Assembly: GCA_030035585.1 (NCBI GenBank)
Contig: CM057466.1
Location: forward strand, 115,194,682-115,258,681
DNA length: 64,000 nt
Origin: Dugong dugon
Lineage: Eukaryota > Chordata > Mammalia > Sirenia > Dugongidae
Direction of reading: 5' to 3'
Shown here: positions 1 through 11,954 of the stretch, in pieces
Numbering within the stretch: the stretch's first letter is position 1
Layout: each line of letters starts with the position of its first letter
The notes under the pieces: model-generated
The model's input: the letters and a program-made list of their open reading frames with translations, nothing else
Told to the model about the DNA's origin: nothing
Database searches by the model: none
Program-made: the position numbers and the translations under genes

Positions 1-1704
1 CATTCTGACTTTGGGCTACAAGGGTATAAACCTGTAATTAACAACTTCTTTATTGCCTTGGCAATAGTAATTGCTGTGTATTGCCTTAAGGTAGTAAGAA
101 TAAAACATGGCTTCTCTTTCCTTTCTCCCGGCTTCCTCCCCACCCCCTCCCTGCGTGTAACTAGACCCACTGGTTATTTCACCTTCACAGAAACCTCTGC
201 TGAGACAATCTACACATATGCTGTAATAATTCCCCCACAGGCAGACCAGCCTGGAAGAAAAGGAAAACCATACAGGCTGAGCTGAGATTAGATTATCAAT
301 TACCACCAAACTGTCTGCCACTTCAAAGGGCTCCAGCGCTGGGGCAAGCCCAGTTATCTCTCTTGTCACCAGACGCAGAGCAGTGGTCGGGGGCGGCAAG
401 GTCTGGGCGCAGGCCACGATGGAGAACATCAAGGCAGCGTTTTCTTTGGAGCATGACCATTGGTTTTGGATCGGATGTTGACAATACGCAGGGCCTTGGC
501 TATGTCACCCCTGGACAGCTCGGTCCAAGGTGCTCATGTGTCTGTGTTGTGAGCACTTTATCTAGGAGACGTAGGGCCTTGCTTCCCTCCCTGAATCTCC
601 AGTTCTTACATAGGTCAAGAGCTGGTTAATGGCGTGTCAACGCGTGACACATCAGTGGTCCAGGAAGTCGCACCATGTTTGTGCTTGGTCATTCCCAGAG
701 GAACTCAGGCAAGGAAAACACACACATTTGGGAGCAAAGCTTCAGTCACTGATGTCACTTCCTGATTAGACTTGAGGCAACTTTTTTTGCTTATTTTGGG
801 ATTTTTCCAGTGGGATTAACGAGACTTCAATTTGACCCACAGTATCACAGAACTTACCAGAACAATGGAAAATTAGTGTAATGTTTATCGATATAGAGAA
901 AAGTCCTCTGGCTAAAAAGATACCAAATAAAAAACAATTAAATTCCCATGCAGTCACAAGACTAGTTAATGTGCAACTCAGGCTGTATTGCACGCTCCAG
1001 AATAAAATTCCTTCTGCGACTCCACACGTGTCCTCCCCGGCCTCTCCACTACTCCCTACTACTCCTAGCCCACCTACCCTGGAAAGCAAACTGGAGACCG
1101 GAAGCAGAACTCTGACCCTCTTTGCAAGGTCAGGTGATAACAGGGGCACCATTGAAAGTAAACCCAGCCAGTAGCACCTTCGACCACGGCATGTTCATCT
1201 GAGCTTCCTAGTGTTGACAGGAGCGAGCCAGCCTTCACCCACACGGTCCCTCCATCACAACTCCACAAACTTCAGTTTCCAAGATGTTATTTTTTTTAAT
1301 TGCACAGCTCTAGGACAAAGTTGCCTACCCATTTTTATTTCACCACGTATATTCAATTCTTAATAATAATAGTGTGCCAGGGTCACCTGAATAAATGTCA
1401 TGTGTACAATTTATTTTCCTTTCTCATTTTATTTTGGTGGCCCTAGAAGGGTCTTTTGTTACAAAAATAACAAGATTATTGCCAAAAACTGAGAAAGGAC
1501 AAGTCTGTTTTTTTTTAAATCTCCATTATCCCAGTACCCAAAGGCAACCAATGTTAAGACTTTGCCATATTTCCTTCTAATCTTCTTTCTGTATAATTTC
1601 ACATTTTGACATCGTATGGTTCTTATCATTTTAATTCTACTTTTTTCATAAAACTTTTTAACGTATCCAGTTGCCTACGTCACTGAAAACACTCATAGAT
1701 CTTT
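1..1704. other. Single-copy sequence, no gene seen
   Basis: No reading frame shows family resemblance and no young repeat is visible. The stretch at about 1,500-1,680 ('aggcaaccaatgttaagactt' and following) resembles the 3' part of an old LINE, but I cannot name the family. The short open frames overlap on both strands, as expected by chance. Confidence 0.5.
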
Positions 1705-1870
1705 TCAAAGGCTGTTATCACGAGCCAGACACTACCCAGAATACCTGACCCAGTGAGGTGTGTATTAGGATCCCCATTTCATCAATGAGAGACCAAGAAG
1801 TTAAGGTCTTGTCCCAGACCTCGAGGCCAGTGAAGACAGAACCAAGGCTTCTGTCCAGGTCTCGATGGCT
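1705..1870 (-). repeat. MIR SINE fragment
   Basis: Diverged MIR core read on the minus strand. The 'tccccatttcatcaatgagagaccaagaagttaa' block is the usual 'cccattttacagatgaggaaactga' MIR segment in degraded form, followed by a 'cttgtcccagacc' counterpart of 'cttgcccaaggtc'. Confidence 0.6.
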
Positions 1871-4317
1871 CTGAAGGCAGCTGTAGCCTGGATCATGGTC
1901 CCCTAACTGACTTTGCTCCTGGCTGCCGTGGAACCACTGTACAGGTCTCAGTTCAATGTACCCGATCTCTTTCAACCACCCAAAATATACCTAGAGCTAT
2001 TGAGATGTCACTAAATTGTCTTATTTCCTTTCTCATTTCCTGTGGAAACAGTTAACAGTGGTGTGGTGGGTGGGACCAGAGCAGAGAGAGAAACGAAGAA
2101 GCAGAGACTTAGGTGTTCTATAAACCAAAGAAAGAACCAAAAACAGAAGAAGTCCTTGAGTTAATAGGTCTGCGAGTCAAGGAGAGAGCCCGTGGGCCTA
2201 CACCACGTTTAAATTAACCCATAGACTGACAAGAACATCTGACCAAGCGAGAAGACTGGTGTCTAGGTGGGGCCAGGGGCCTAACCTCACACCTCATAGC
2301 TCGGTCTCCTGGGGGGATTTGGGATCTTCGCCACTAGCACAGGGATGTCGGTGGAGACCATCTCAAATGATGCTGTTTCTTTAAAACATCTACAATTCCA
2401 ACTTTCACAAGGATCAACGACCCAGAGGAAAATATGTAATAGCCATTTATTCGGGAAACTCCCCCAGTGGCCCATCTGGCGTGAGACACTCATGTACAGA
2501 AAGCTCTGAGTGGGTGGGTGTCCACATCAGAAGAACCACAATTTAATGGCTGTTCACTCACATCCTTGTAAGCATCTTAAGGAAAAAGATTCAAACGAAT
2601 GGGGTTTCCTCCCACTTTAAAAACAGAGGCCACACCATGGAGACGACACCTTTATTTTCTGAGCAGACGACCCTCTCCTGCCCTCAGGCATCCGGCAGCC
2701 TCATAATCCCAACCACTTAAACTTTTTAAAAATTAAAGCCCAGTCTCTTTTTTGCAATGATGTTTTTTGCTACTATTTATGATTCAAATTACTAATCCAG
2801 ACATGTTAGAGAAGGAGTAAGTGCCAAGTTGCAAAACTGTTGGCTCTTCTGTGGAGCTACTTTGAGATAAAATAATATGGAACATAATCTTCACTGATGT
2901 CATGATTTCCTGGAAGATGTGGAGCCAATCAGTTATTCATTGAGGAATTAACTAGAGCATCAATTGTCAGATTAAACTCCTTCAAAATGCTCAGTGTCCT
3001 TTTCTTGGTGTTAACACTGTCAGTATACTGAGTCCTTTGTGTACACTTAAGCAGGAAAGGGGAGAAGGCTTTCTCATGTGCCAAACGGAAAAGGAAAACA
3101 AAAGTCGCTTTGCTTCAGTTGTGAGGCTAGCCGTTGGTGATTTGCCACAGTAGCTCGACACTCAAAGCCGCAGAAACAAACTGTACCACGTGTGTGTCAA
3201 TACACGCGGGACAGTCCAATGCCCCAACTCGAAATGCAGGCTGATGTCATTGGGGAATTATGTCTCAGGCTTCTGGGGCTGTTTTTCCTGGTGGCACCCA
3301 GGAGTCCATGAAATCCTTGTATCTGCCCCTCCAGGCCCAGTCTTACCCTTTCTCTGCACACTCACACTCCAGCTATGAGGACAATTTCTTGGTGTGCTTC
3401 ACTGCTTCAAAAGCAGTGAATCTTAGCTGGTTATTTCCTTACACTATAGAATCTAAAAAATATTAAAAGTCCCAAGGCTCAATTTTGTGCAAAGATTTTA
3501 TCATTTTCTATGAGTACACACCCCATATCTTTGTACATAAAGACATACTCAAATGCTTAATATGCATTTGCGTTCTTCAAATACCATATGTATTTTCTTT
3601 CCTACCTATATGTGATTTGACAGTGTATGTTCACAATCTTCTACATACATGCCAAGCACTGAATTAAGTCCAGGGAAAGCTAGCAAGCCCTGACTTCTAA
3701 CCTAGCAGCTGCCTGAATGAAGTAAGCGTCTAAGAACCAACTCTTGTGATTTCTTTACTTTGCCCAAGTCCAAAGTTTATAGATGAAAAATTTCAACTTA
3801 AAAAAAATTAAAGCAGCTAGAAAAAATTCAGATATTTCTTTACTTTTACCTTTTCCCCCTCCCCCACGCATTTTTTAGTAAATAAATTAAAAAAAAAAAA
3901 ACCAAACTGCTTTATACATACGATGGTTTGTATAGATGCGTTCAAAAAAAGAATTCTTCCAAGATTGGTGAGCCTCTCCACCTAGTGTGTGTATCTGCCT
4001 ATTGGTGTAGGTTGTACCACCAATGCTCTTCTTATTCCAATCTCCTGAGGACAAATGTAAGTTGGAAGCCAAGGCAGAGAAGTAGGAACAGATGTGATGT
4101 GCCACGAGGAGTCAGCATTAGAAACAGGGGTTCTCTTTAAGAGTTTTTTGTGTAAATGATAACTCGCACTTGCTGAGAGCTATAGGGTGAAACAAGTATC
4201 GTGTATGAAATATAGGGGTAAAGACTTAGGAATTAGAGCTGAGTTTGCAAAGCATTCTTAAAAGTTCTAAAAATGTAGAACAAGATATGTGCAAAATTCA
4301 TACCCCTAACTACGTGA
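1871..4317. other. Single-copy sequence, no gene seen
   Basis: Unremarkable, moderately AT-rich sequence without recognised coding or RNA genes. It contains a short A-run at 3,889-3,902. No mobile element boundary could be defined. Confidence 0.5.
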
Positions 4318-4443
4318 TAAACCCATTGCTGTCGAGTCGATTTCGACTCATAGGAACCCTACAAGACAGAGTAGAACTGCCCCACAGGGTTTCCAAGGAG
4401 TGGCTGGTAGATTCGAACTGCTGACTTTTTGGTTAGCAGCCAC
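4318..4443 (-). mobile_element. AfroSINE, 5'-truncated
   Basis: On the minus strand this holds the B-box part of the tRNA-derived head ('ttcgaactgctgac...ttagcagc' seen in plus orientation) and the conserved tail. The A-box half of the head is missing at the right-hand end. The tail 'gtcgagtcgatttcgactcat' is the segment shared with the RTE LINE. Confidence 0.9.
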
Positions 4444-4993
4444 TAGTTATCAACTATATGATAATTATCCAGATATATTATCCAGGGTGGACTCTCTCAA
4501 CCAGGGCCAAGTGAACAGATTGGTGCTTCTTTTTCCAACGGAAGTGTTCCTTTATCTAGCTGGCGATCATGTCCCGGTTAGGGCCTTAGAATCTCCAGAG
4601 AAGGTCTGGACCTGACAATGTGATAAATTTTCTGTTCGCGTGTATTATTTTCCTGCCTGAAGCTAATAATTAACATCATTTTGATGTGCTAAGCACTCCT
4701 AATAATGAAAGTTAAATAAGAAACCACTGGTTTGAGAACTGAAATGTCAATAGGCAGAAACCAATCCTCTAATGTTAACAGACATTAATTGCTTAATGTA
4801 TGTTATCTGAGACTTACTTCAGGTCCACAAAATTACTATATTATGTATTTTACCTAACATATGGTTTTGAAGGAATGAAGTTGACTAGATTAAACAAACA
4901 TACTACTATTTACATATGTAAGTGAGTCCTGACCTTTAGAATAGTCATCTCAGGAAGCTACAGGGTTTTTTTCTAATTTCTCTTGCCTTAATA

Positions 4994-5184
4994 AAGGAGT
5001 CTCTGAGGGGTGAAAACAACGAACGTGATCAGATGCCAGCCATAAGGTTGGAGGTTTGCGTCTACCCAGAGGCACATCAGAAGAAAGGCCTGGCGATTTA
5101 CTTCCAAAAAATCGGCCATTGAAAACCCTGTGAAGCACTCAAGAGGGCACTTGAGTCGGAGTTGAATGGACAGCAACTGGTTTT
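4994..5184 (+). mobile_element. AfroSINE, long-body subfamily
   Basis: Starts 'ggagtctctgag' and contains 'ggttggaggtttg', 'agaaaggcctggcgattta' and 'gccattgaaaaccctgtg', then an 'agtcggagttgaatgg' tail. This body type recurs at 18,562, 23,586 and, on the other strand, 6,066 and 33,609. It is diverged across the tail. Confidence 0.88.
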
Positions 5185-5415
5185 CTGGAAAGACCACAAT
5201 GGTTCCCTCTTCTAACTGGTGGAAGAAAGAATTCTAGATGATCGGTTAGGAAATCCGCGTTCTGGAATCTTCCACCATAAATTAGCTGCTCAACCTTGGC
5301 ATGTCCAGCTATCAGCTCACAGTTATCTTTAAAATCAAAATAATTATAGAAAGTACAAAGCCCAGTGCAGATACACTGCATCATTCTTACTACTGCTTAG
5401 AGGATAGTTCTGTTT

Positions 5416-5515
5416 CATGTGGCAGTTCCACCTGTAATCTTTATGGGTCTTTACAGAGTCGCTGTGAGGCAGAATCGACTTGATGGCAGCAGGCTTGGTT
5501 TTTGGGGTTTTTTTT
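5416..5515 (+). mobile_element. AfroSINE 3' fragment
   Basis: Only the 3' part is present: a 'gtcgctgtgaggcagaatcgact' tail and 'ggcttggttttt', running into a T-rich tract. It meets the next SINE piece tail-first. Confidence 0.75.
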
Positions 5516-5529
5516 TTTGTTTGTTTGTT

Positions 5530-5645
5530 TAATCTTTGTGGGAGCAGATTGCCAGATCTTTCTCGCACGGAGCCACTGGGTAGGCTTGAATTGTCAACCT
5601 TTCATTTAGCAGCAGAGTGCTTAACCATTGCACCACCAGGACTCC
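5530..5645 (-). mobile_element. AfroSINE 5' half
   Basis: The tRNA-type head, read on the minus strand, begins 'aaggagtcctggtggtgcaatgg' at 5,645 and runs through the B box into the 'gcaatctgctcccac' body. The 3' tail is absent where it abuts the T/G-rich tract at 5,510-5,530. Confidence 0.8.
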
Positions 5646-6065
5646 TTAGGATGATAGTAAGACAGTAACAATGGCCATAGACAAAACAGTGACGCTTCTG
5701 AGGTCTCCCCATTTCACAGCGTGGTATTTGCCTCTATTCCTGGTGTCTCCTATCCTGGGACATCTCCTAGGGGCCTTGCTTTCAGTTCACTGTCAATTAA
5801 TTCTCGCTAACTCAACCAGCGGAAGGCATGCGGAAAGGTTTCCTTTCTCAGAGCTTTACACGTTTTAATAACAGGATTTGTCTTTTCTTTTTTTTTTTTT
5901 TTTTTGTTTTTGTTTTTGTTTTTGTTTTCGTTTTTAAGTCAAAATAGCCTTTAAGTTCCAAATAAATTAATATCTGAAGACAGAAGTTCAGGAGTGAGGC
6001 AGAACACCAAGAGATATTTTCAGTTTAACAAAGTTTGTTGAACATTATCTAACTTGAGAATATGC
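5646..6065. other. Single-copy stretch with T-rich simple repeat
   Basis: No gene or dated repeat is visible. A (TTTTTG)n-like simple repeat lies at about 5,880-5,932. Confidence 0.5.
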
Positions 6066-6273
6066 TCAAGCCAGTTGCCATCGAGTTAATTCTTACTCAC
6101 GGCAACATCATGTGCATCAGAGTAGAACTGGGCTTCATAGGGTTTTCAGTGGCTGATTTTTCTCAAGTAAGATCACCAGGCCTTTCTTTCGAGGTACTTC
6201 TGGATGGACTCACACTGCTAACTTTTCAGTTAGCAGCCAAGTGCATTAACCGTCTACACCACCCGGGGACTCA
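6066..6273 (-). mobile_element. AfroSINE, long-body subfamily
   Basis: Near full length on the minus strand. The head lies at the right ('gagtccccgggtggtgtag' when reversed), the body contains 'ggcctggtgatcttac', and the tail is 'cgtgagtaagaattaactcg'. Confidence 0.88.
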
Positions 6274-7376
6274 GAATACTCAAAGCAGTGGCAATGTGAT
6301 AAGAAAATGAAGTCGATTAAATCAAAAAAAAAAAAAAAAGGCAAGAAACTTCAAAACTTAAAAATGAATGTAAAGTGCAGAAAGCAAGATTTTGAAATCC
6401 ACTTTCCTTATAGAAATGCCCCCCAGAGTGTTAGTTTGGAAACAGGTATGCTTCCATCTGACCAGTTTTCTAGAACAGTTTCGAAGAAACTTCTGAGTTT
6501 GTTCAGATTCCTTAGTTACTTAATGCAAAAGGAGAAATGTCAAGAGTCCTAGCATGAAAACTCATTATGAAATTCTCAATCCTGTATTTTACATACATAG
6601 ACATATACTCAACTGCGTGCAGAACATACAAAATCATTCTCTTTGCACCTATCATTGCTAAGTAGTACACAATTTGCACATTTCAGGGAGTTGTGCAAAT
6701 ATTTGGTAGCATTGTAAGCAATCTCTAAAAGTGCTTTATTAATCTCCACCTCCTAACAATAATGACCCAAGCACCAACGTCATTATTTGAGGCAGGAATT
6801 GCGTAGGTTTGTCACAAGAGGAGTCTCATTTAGATTAAGTTCAAATTCAGAAAGTATGCATCTACATTTAGTAACAAAGTCAAATAAGAAAAACTAATGA
6901 AAAGTATGCAAAATTATAAAGGGGAGCCTGTGTTTCTAGAGAGAAAAATGCTCTGAAGTTTTTTTCCTTTGCAATTTACATTATATTCTATAAGATTTCT
7001 TTGTTCTCATTCAAGTCATCCAAAAATACAGCACAGGACTTTATTCTAATTGGAACATTAATAACACATTCCTAAACTCAACAATGTCCTTGGGATTTCA
7101 AAGGACACCTCAGAGATGCGTGGCCAGAGTGCTCCATATGGCAAGCATGTTGGGCTATGTATCAGGCATTCATTCAAATGGATTTTTCCCTCAGTGCTCC
7201 CATTGGCACTCAGAAAATCAGTGGATAAAGCAAATGTGTTTGTATAAACTAGTGTGGTTGGCACCTTTTGACCTCCCAAATGAGGGAATAATATTTGTGA
7301 TTCTCTAACAGAAGCTATTTCAATAGCTTCTGTTCAGCACGCACAGTTGTGAAAAGAAAGTAACACAACCAAGATA
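6274..7376. other. Single-copy AT-rich sequence
   Basis: I see no recognisable gene or repeat apart from an A-run at 6,325-6,339. It ends at the duplicated target site of the next LTR. Confidence 0.5.
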
Positions 7377-7381
7377 TCACT

Positions 7382-7881
7382 TGTCTTAGGCATCTAAGGC
7401 TGCTATAACAGAAATACCACAAGTGGATGGCTTTAACAAAGAGAAGTTTATTTCCTCACAGTAAAGTAGGCTAAAAGTCCAAATTTAGGGAGTCAGCTCC
7501 AGGGGAAGCCTTTCTTTCTCTGTGCGCCTTCTCATCAATGTTCCCCTGGAGTAAGAGCTTCTCTATGCAGGGATCCTGGGTCCAAAGGACAGACTCTTCT
7601 CCCGGCACTGCTTTCTTGGTGGTATGAGGTCCCTCACTCTCTGCTTGCTTCCCTTTCCTTTTATCTCTTGTAAGATAAAAGGTGGTGCAGGCCACACCCC
7701 AGGGAAACTCCCTTTACATTGGATCAGAGATGTGACTTTAGTAGGTGTTACAATCCCACCCTCATCTCCTTTAACATAAAATTATAATCACAAAATGGAC
7801 GACAACCACACAATACTGGGAATCATGGCCCAGCCAAATTGATACATACATTTTTTGGGGAACATAATTCAATCCATGACG
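7382..7881 (-). mobile_element. Solo LTR, MaLR/MLT1-like (LTR-A)
   Basis: A 500-bp element with 5-bp duplications TCACT at 7,377-7,381 and 7,882-7,886. The minus-strand element starts with the degraded equivalent of 'tgttatggattgaatt' and ends 'cctaagaca'. An AATAAA polyadenylation signal lies near its 3' end ('gaggaaataaac' reversed). The layout resembles the MLT1 group of ERVL-MaLR LTRs by memory. The exact subfamily is not resolved. Confidence 0.8.
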
Positions 7882-7955
7882 TCACTCAAATATAGGGGCA
7901 AAAAGCACAGCTTCAAGCATGAAATTATGGAGATGATATAATATCCATGAGCCAT

Positions 7956-8150
7956 TCTTTTTTTTTTTTTTTTAATATTTTATTGTGTTTTCAGTGAAAG
8001 TTTACATAGCAAATTAGGTTCCCATTTAACAATTACTAGACAAATTGTTCAGTGACATTGGTCACATTTTTCACAATGTGTCAACATTCTCATTAATTCC
8101 ATTGTGGATGTTTCATTTCCAGTAATCTAGTTTCCCTCAGGGTGTCTAAC
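7956..8150 (-). mobile_element. L1 3' UTR fragment
   Basis: A T-tract is followed by 'agtgaaagtttacatagcaaattaggttcccatttaac'. In reverse this is the same terminal segment seen at the end of the L1-derived element at 20,600-20,880 ('gtttaatgaga...ttctgtaaa'). Confidence 0.6.
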
Positions 8151-8171
8151 TGGTTCCACTCTGGTTCAAAC

Positions 8172-8282
8172 TCCTGCTAAGGATTTGCATTTCCACCCCA
8201 GGTATACTGAGTCAGAATCTACATTTTAACAAGATCCCCAGGTGATTCTTATGTACAATAAATTTTGAGAACCACTGCTCTA
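8172..8282 (-). mobile_element. MER5-type hAT fragment
   Basis: Contains 'ccaggtgattcttatgtac' and ends 'ttttgagaaccactgctc', which in reverse is the typical start of MER5 elements ('cagtggttctcaaa'). Confidence 0.65.
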
Positions 8283-8289
8283 CTAGTAA

Positions 8290-8478
8290 GGAGCCCTGGT
8301 GGTGCAGTGGTTAAATCAATCGACTGCTAACCGAAAGGTCGGCAGTTCAAAACCACCAGTGGCTCCTCAGGAAAAAGATGTGGCAGTCTGCTTTCATAGA
8401 GATTTATAGCCTCGGAAAACCTATGGGGTCGCTATGAGGAGGAATCGACTCACTGGCAGTGGGTTTGGTTTTGGGTTT
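8290..8478 (+). mobile_element. AfroSINE, near full length
   Basis: The head 'gagccctggtggtgcagtgg' carries the A box and 'ggtcggcagttcaaaacc' the B box. The body includes 'gcagtctgctttcatagag', and the tail is 'gtcgctatgaggaggaatcgact'. It ends 'gggtttggttttggg'. Confidence 0.92.
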
Positions 8479-8486
8479 AGCTCTAC

Positions 8487-8570
8487 CTGTAGTTTTGAGA
8501 ATTGGTCCCTAACCAGCAGATATGCATTGCCTGGGAACTTGTTAGAAACGCAAATTCTCAGCAGAGGTTT
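8487..8570 (-). mobile_element. MER5-type hAT fragment (second piece)
   Basis: The block 'cctgggaacttgttagaaacgcaaattctc' is the reverse of the MER5 segment 'gagaatttgcatttctaacaagttccc'. Order and orientation relative to the piece at 8,172 do not fit one continuous element, so it is probably a separate copy. Confidence 0.6.
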
Positions 8571-10449
8571 GAACTGGAATGAACCAGTTGGAAGCCCTGG
8601 TTTCCCTGTCACCTTAACCCTTCCATCTTTGTTTTAGAGTAATTGTTGACCATTTGGTCTCATATGGATGATTTTTCTAAAGGTGCACAGTATTCACTGG
8701 TAATATTCCTTATTTTATAAGGCAACCTGTTATTTAGTTAAAAGGTGACCTCAGGGGATAGTTTCAGTTCAAGGTGTAAGAGTATCTCAATAGTCTTGGG
8801 GAATCCTCTAGTCTCAACCAGTCCATCAGTTTGGACTTTTTAAGAATTTGAGTTCTAGTCCACATTTTTATCCCCTTCTATCAGAATTCATCTATTGTGG
8901 TCATTAGTAGATGAGACTGTGGTTCATGTAAACTGTTAGCCCTGTAGACCAGCTTCTTCTCTGAGTCTTTAGCTTCCTTCTTTCTCTTTTGCTCTGGACA
9001 AGAAGAGACTGATAGTTGTATATCAGACGGCCCCTGGAACCATTCTTTAAAAAAAAAAAAAGAAAGTATTGCCATCAAATAGTGTTCAATCTTATGAAAA
9101 GTGTGAAAGTATAAAAGGTATGAAGGCAATACAGTGAACCTGTGATAGCTGGAACTTGCCTTGTCTTTCTGGGCCGCACGATCTTTCTGCCTTTGACAGG
9201 CTGCAGTCTTATCACTTCTATCACTCCTTTTAGCCGAAAATATGTGCGTTTTCCTTCTCTGACAGGTTTCTGCCTTACACAGGTGTTGGCTTTCGCAGGT
9301 TTTACTGTAATGTACAACTGTGAGAATTATGGTTACGATAAGGAAGGTGAACCCTGTCAACCTGGACAATGTAAAAATAGTAATGTAATTAATAAACAAT
9401 TGAGTACTTGGGGTAGAGGAGACGGGAAGAAGTATGCAAGTGCCTAGGCCCTCATCTCACAAAGCGCAATGTCGTTAGATACTCTCCAGAAATGAAAGAT
9501 GGACTGTAAAAAAATTAATCAAAAGTTCTTTTGTTTTCCATAATCTTATTTTTTAACCTTAGAGAATATCTCTTACAGTAAAGAAAATGTATTAAAACTC
9601 AATATTTACTTAAATTTTAGGTTAATTTCTTTTCATTTATTAGATTCAAGCAAAAGTAATGTAATACCTTTATCAATTAATAGCATTTCTAGTATCAACT
9701 AAGTTTTATAAAATTATCTATATATAGCTATACTTCTAATTGTGTATACAAACTCTATTTGAAAAGTGTGGAATGAAAACCACCTAATATTGATAACAGA
9801 TTCTAGGCAGTAGATTTGGATTTTTTTTCACTTTTATCTTTTTACTTTACAGTATCGTTTGATTTAGAATTTATAATATACTTTAAACAATTTAAAAATT
9901 ATTATAAAATATATATGAAAAAGGAGGAACAGGAGGGAGAGAAGGAGAAAAAGAAGAACTAAATTAAGACTTTAGAACTAAAAATAGAGTAAAAAATCAC
10001 AGTTATTAAAGCAGTTTCCAAAAATCATATTTTCATTTGCCTATACATCTTACAATTCTATTTACAAAAGAGGTCCCATTATTCTAAATTCAGTATTTGT
10101 ATTTTAAAAGGATTATGTATTGGTTTGGGAGGAGATGCCAGTGGGAAAATAGATTGGAAAGCTGACAGGAGAAGTGCAACAATATGAATAGCCAGCCTCT
10201 AGGACACTTGAATATGAAATACAATTCCTGGTTTAATAAGCTCCTCATTAAAAGAAAACATAACAGCAAGAATGGAGCAGCCTTGATTGATTTTTTTAAT
10301 ACTGCTCACTTACAAAAGATGGAAAGTTTTTCAAATAAAATTATATTAAAGAAAAAAAACAGAGTAAACAAAGTTTATAACTCATGGATGAGTTTAACAG
10401 CAGATAAGATAAAATTGAAGAGATAATCAGTGAACTGGAAGATTTGGTC
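8571..10449. other. Mostly unrecognised; possible old repeat near 9,060-9,400
   Basis: AT-rich sequence. On the minus strand 9,075-9,399 stays open in two frames at once (the longer, 172 residues, starts at 9,399), which suggests low stop-codon density rather than a gene. I do not recognise the family. From about 9,950 the sequence becomes A-rich and probably grades into the old L1. Confidence 0.4.
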
Positions 10450-10791
10450 AGAAGAAAATATCCAGAATAAAGCCTGGAGAGACAAAAGAAAAAATAAATA
10501 AAAAGGAAAGCTTAAAAACACATAGAAGATAGAAGAGGTATATCATACATGTATTTGGAGTCTGTAAAAGAGATAAGAGTGAAAACCAGCCAGAGACTAT
10601 ATTTGAAGGGAGAAGTATCTGGAAAAAAACTGACAAAAGGTTGAAAGACATTAAGCCACAGATTCAAGAAGTCCTATGAACACCAGACAGGAAATATCAA
10701 AATAAAACCACACATGGACTGATTATAGTAAAATTGCTAAAACCTTAAAACATAGAGAAAATTTAACAGCAGCAGGAGAAAAAAGAGATTA

Positions 10792-11127
10792 CAGGTAGTC
10801 CCTGACTTACAATAGGGTTCTGTTCCAACAACTACTCTGTCATAAGTTGGTTCAAACATAAGTTGAATATCTCATTCTTTTTTTTTTAATTTTTCATTAT
10901 TTTTGCCTTTTATTATCAGTATCTTTATAAATCTGATCTTTATTTGTCCTTAGGAGTTGAAAACATTACATCTGAGAATGATAACATCAGCAAATTACAC
11001 ACTGCAACCCTGTAGGTAGTACACATTACTAATGATAAGACGTACCCAAAAAAAAAAAAAAAAACCAGACTGTCGTAAGTGCAGTTCATCACAACTCAAA
11101 TAACTCGTAAGTTGGGGACTACCCGTG
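10792..11127. mobile_element. Small DNA transposon with inverted ends (pogo/Tigger-like?)
   Basis: The left end is 'caggtagtccctgacttac' and the right end, reversed, is 'cacgggtagtccccaacttac'. These are terminal inverted repeats of about 20 bp around a 336-bp interior without coding capacity. The sequence style fits non-autonomous Tigger/pogo elements, but the family call is from memory. A clear TA duplication is not visible. Confidence 0.65.
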
Positions 11128-11181
11128 TGTTCAGAAAGAAAACTGACAGCTGACTCCTCAAAGGAAAAAATAAAAGACATA

Positions 11182-11954
11182 TGCAGTAGGATGGATTACT
11201 TTTGTGTGGTCTTTCTAGACATGGTCTTACAACTCCCACCCAAGTGAATGAGTGAGACTGTGTGATAGGGTGATTGTGGCCCACCAAATGGATTGGTCAG
11301 TTTTGCCATCCCACTGGGTTTGAAATGAGCCACTCCAGAGGCAGGAAAGAGAGGACCTCACCGCCACCAGAGAAGAAGAGCCAGTGCGTCCGTTGGCCCC
11401 AGGATCCCTGCACTGGGAGGCTACTCGGACCAGGAGACAGAGAGTGAGTGAGCTATAACCCTGAAGACGGTGAGAAGCACTGGCAGGAATGAGCCGGCAG
11501 GAGTGACCTGGCAGCAGAGACCCGGCAGCAGGAGATGGCGCGGTAGGCTTCCTGGCCCACAGAGAGAGAAAGCTAAGTGCCTTTGGGCAGAGACCTAGGG
11601 CCAGGGAGAGGCGTGGCTGCGAGCATGGCTGGGAAGAGGCTGTCCTGATGAAGAACTGGATCCTTGAGTGTTCCTGAGCCTGAATCGTAACCTGTTACTT
11701 CCCTAATAAACCCCATAATCATGAGTATGGTCTGTGAGTTCTGTGTGGCCACTGCAATGAGTTATGGAACCCAGCAGGAAAGCAGAGAGTGCCATGGGAG
11801 GGACGGTTGGTGTCAGAATTGGTAAAAATGGCAGAGAGAGAAGGCATGTCTGACCTCCGCCTCGTGGGAATCAGCCTTGGACTGTTGATCTTGGTTCTTC
11901 TTCCCTTTTGTGGGGTTGGAGGAGGTCAGACACCACCACCATGTCCTTTTTACA
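11182..11954 (+). mobile_element. Solo LTR-like element, ERVL-related (LTR-B, copy 1)
   Basis: Begins TGCAGTAGG and ends TTTTTACA (TG...CA), flanked by the 5-bp duplication ACATA at 11,177-11,181 and 11,955-11,959. It lies inside the old L1, whose sequence resumes directly after. AATAAA is at about 11,705. At 11,808-11,822 a 'tggtgtcagaattgg' motif resembles the tRNA-Leu primer binding site of ERVL elements, but it lies inside the element, about 130 bp before its end. The same structure recurs at 46,728-47,655. No retroviral genes are present. Confidence 0.82.

Noticed and set aside
11182..11807. Treating the primer-like motif as the 3' border of a 5' LTR followed by viral internal sequence
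   Set aside because: The matching 5-bp duplications and TG...CA ends enclose the sequence beyond the motif in both copies, so the border lies further out.
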